Shown here one piece after another: positions 62,522-64,000 of a stretch of DNA of 64,000 nt. The first letter of the stretch is position 1. Every line of letters starts with the position of its first letter. The stretch lies in assembly GCF_015291705.1 (NCBI RefSeq), contig NZ_CP030050.1, positions 7,688,001 through 7,752,000 of the forward strand, written 5' to 3'. Origin of the DNA: Bradyrhizobium arachidis (GTDB lineage Bacteria > Pseudomonadota > Alphaproteobacteria > Rhizobiales > Xanthobacteraceae). A program made the position numbers and the translations under genes. The notes beneath the pieces are model-generated. The model was given only the letters and a program-made list of their open reading frames with translations. It ran no database searches and was not told the origin of the DNA.

Positions 62522-62553
62522 AAAAAAATGCCGGCCACAAGGGCCGGCATTTT
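62522..62553 (-). terminator. intrinsic terminator after tctA
   Basis: ATGCCGGCC and GGCCGGCAT form a perfect 9-bp stem around ACAAG; on the minus strand it is followed by a run of seven T. It lies about 94 nt after the tctA stop and only 24 nt before the tctC-type ATG. Confidence 0.8.
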
Positions 62554-62646
62554 CATGTCACGAAGACATCACACACGTCGATTCGACTTCCGAATGCGGC
62601 GTGCGGACGCAGGGCGCCGCGCGGACGCAGGGCCGCGCGGACGCGA

Positions 62647-64000
62647 TCAGTTCTCGGACTCGGTGAACACCTCGTCGCGCTTGGCACGCAGCGTCGGCAA
62701 CACCGTCAGCACCAGAAGGCCGAGCGAGATCGCCAGCAGCACCGCCGAGAGCGGCCGCGTCAGGAACACGCTCCAGTCGCCGCGCGAGATCAGCAGCGCG
62801 CGGCGCAGGTTCTCTTCCATCAGCGGTCCCAGCACCATGCCGAGCAGCAGCGGCGCCGGCTCGAAATCGTGCTTGATCAGCCAGTAGCCGACCAGACCGA
62901 ACACGCCGGCGAGGATGACGTCGACCGGTGCGTTGTTCACCGAGTAGATGCCGATCGCGCAGAAGATCACGATCGAGGGGAACATCAGCCGGTAAGGCAC
63001 GCGCAGCAGGCGGACCCAGATGCCCACGAGCGGCAGGTTGATGATGATCAGCATCAGATTGCCGATCCACATCGAGGCGATCATGCCCCAGACGAGATCC
63101 GGCTGCTTCTGCATCACCTGCGGACCCGGCACGATGCCGTGGATGGTCATCGCGCCCACCATCAGCGCCATCACCGCGTTCGGCGGGATGCCGAGGGTGA
63201 GCAGCGGGATGAAGGAGGTCTGCGCTGCGGCGTTGTTGGCGCTTTCCGGCGCCGCCACGCCTTCGATCGCGCCGCGACCGAACCGCTTCGGATCCTTCGC
63301 GAGCTTCTTCTCGAGGGTGTAGGCCGCGAACGAGGCGATCACCGCGCCGCCGCCCGGAAGGATGCCGAGGATCGAGCCGAGCACGGTGCCGCGCAGGATC
63401 GGTGGCGTCGAGTCGACCAGGTCCTTCCTGGTCGGCATCAGGCCGGTGATCTTCTGCTGCACGAGGTCGCGGTTCATCTCGGCGCCTGCGTCGAGATTGC
63501 GGATGATCTCGGCGAAGCCGAACACGCCCATCGCCACCGTGGCAAAGCCGAGACCGTCGGCGAGCTCCGGAATGTTGAAGGCCATGCGCGAGGCGCCGGT
63601 CTCGATGTCCGAACCAACCATCGAGAGCAGGAGGCCGAACACGATCATCGCGATCGCCTTCAGCACCGAGCCCTTGGCCAGCACGACCGCGAAGATCAGG
63701 CCGAGCACCATCAGCGAGAAATATTCGGCCGGACCGAACGCCAGCGCGAGCTTTGTGAGTGGCGCGCCGAGGACGGCGATCAAAACGGTCGCGACGCAGC
63801 CGGCAAAGAACGAGCCGATCGCCGCGATCGCCAGTGCCGGGCCGGCACGGCCCTGCTTGGCCATCTGGTGACCGTCGATGGCGGTGACGACCGATGTCGC
63901 CTCACCTGGAATGTTGACCAAGATGGACGTGGTCGAGCCGCCATATTGCGCGCCGTAATAGATGCCGGCGAGCATGATCAGCGCGCCGACCGGCGGCAGG
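62647..64000 (-). CDS. tctA: tripartite tricarboxylate transporter large permease TctA (5-prime end outside window)
   Basis: The frame stays open to the window edge, adding LPPVGALIM before the first internal ATG, so the gene starts beyond 64000. About 450 residues are present, roughly 90 percent of the usual 500. Many membrane helices and the TctA signature YYGAQYGGSTTSILVNIPGE, plus ESANNAAAQTSFIPLLTLGI and MALMVGAMTIHGI. TctB (small permease) would be expected upstream, outside the window. Confidence 0.93.
   Translation of the reverse strand, partial: LPPVGALIMLAGIYYGAQYGGSTTSILVNIPGEATSVVTAIDGHQMAKQGRAGPALAIAAIGSFFAGCVATVLIAVLGAPLTKLALAFGPAEYFSLMVLGLIFAVVLAKGSVLKAIAMIVFGLLLSMVGSDIETGASRMAFNIPELADGLGFATVAMGVFGFAEIIRNLDAGAEMNRDLVQQKITGLMPTRKDLVDSTPPILRGTVLGSILGILPGGGAVIASFAAYTLEKKLAKDPKRFGRGAIEGVAAPESANNAAAQTSFIPLLTLGIPPNAVMALMVGAMTIHGIVPGPQVMQKQPDLVWGMIASMWIGNLMLIIINLPLVGIWVRLLRVPYRLMFPSIVIFCAIGIYSVNNAPVDVILAGVFGLVGYWLIKHDFEPAPLLLGMVLGPLMEENLRRALLISRGDWSVFLTRPLSAVLLAISLGLLVLTVLPTLRAKRDEVFTESEN

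Overview
The window is GC-rich and densely coded, and it looks like a chromosomal piece of a Bradyrhizobium-like alphaproteobacterium. This is inferred from several things: strong GC3 bias, which produces very long antisense shadow frames; protein content typical of that group (a liv ABC operon, Bug/TctC receptors, PPK2, a DUF1800/DUF1501 pair, a DUF2065-hflKC-degP cluster); and several families of short palindromic intergenic repeats. I found no rRNA, tRNA, CRISPR, prophage or complete insertion sequence. Taxonomy was not tested by any search.

Layout. 1-5.1 kb: the end of an unidentified gene, a Gly/Tyr-rich secreted protein, glycogen synthesis (glgC-glgA) followed by a SemiSWEET sugar transporter, and a LigB-type dioxygenase. 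5.1-10 kb: a secreted type-B esterase with Asp at the nucleophile position, and a fused Baeyer-Villiger monooxygenase/HSL-type esterase. 10-12.3 kb: small proteins and RlpA. 12.3-18.1 kb: a DUF1800-DUF1501 operon and a BlaI/BlaR1-like pair. The same operator-like sequence lies in front of both operons, and the BlaR1-like protein carries a VHL-beta-like segment between two copies of a duplicated domain. 18.4-24 kb: malic enzyme, a Bug receptor and an MscS channel. 24.8-30.5 kb: a complete branched-chain amino-acid/amide-type ABC operon whose last gene overlaps ppk2.

30.5-36.4 kb: a Nudix hydrolase, a NitT/TauT receptor, a cupin, and a four-gene operon DUF305 - beta-propeller - ECF sigma - anti-sigma. 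36.4-41 kb: a NitT/TauT-type permease/ATPase pair, an osmoprotectant-type ABC system whose permease is fused to its receptor, and a rhodanese. 41-45.5 kb: a sulfatase-fold membrane enzyme, a TetR repressor divergent from a heme-type membrane protein with two clear operators between them, and an SDR. 46-53.1 kb: branched-chain amino-acid synthesis (ilvB, ilvH, ilvC) interspersed with a threonine-dehydratase-like gene, a methyltransferase and two exporters. ilvB is preceded by a leader-peptide attenuator. 53.4-61.3 kb: miaA/serB head to head, degP, DUF2065, hflC, hflK, folA, GNAT, thyA. 61.5-64 kb: a tripartite tricarboxylate receptor and a TctA permease cut by the window end.

The observations most worth following are the predicted BlaI-type control of the DUF1800/DUF1501 operon together with the unusual BlaR1-like sensor; a 47-nt palindromic element that in all three copies starts at the first base after a stop codon, with a compensatory base change; the BVMO-esterase fusion with an altered fingerprint; the esterase with a Ser-to-Asp change; and the ilvB attenuator.
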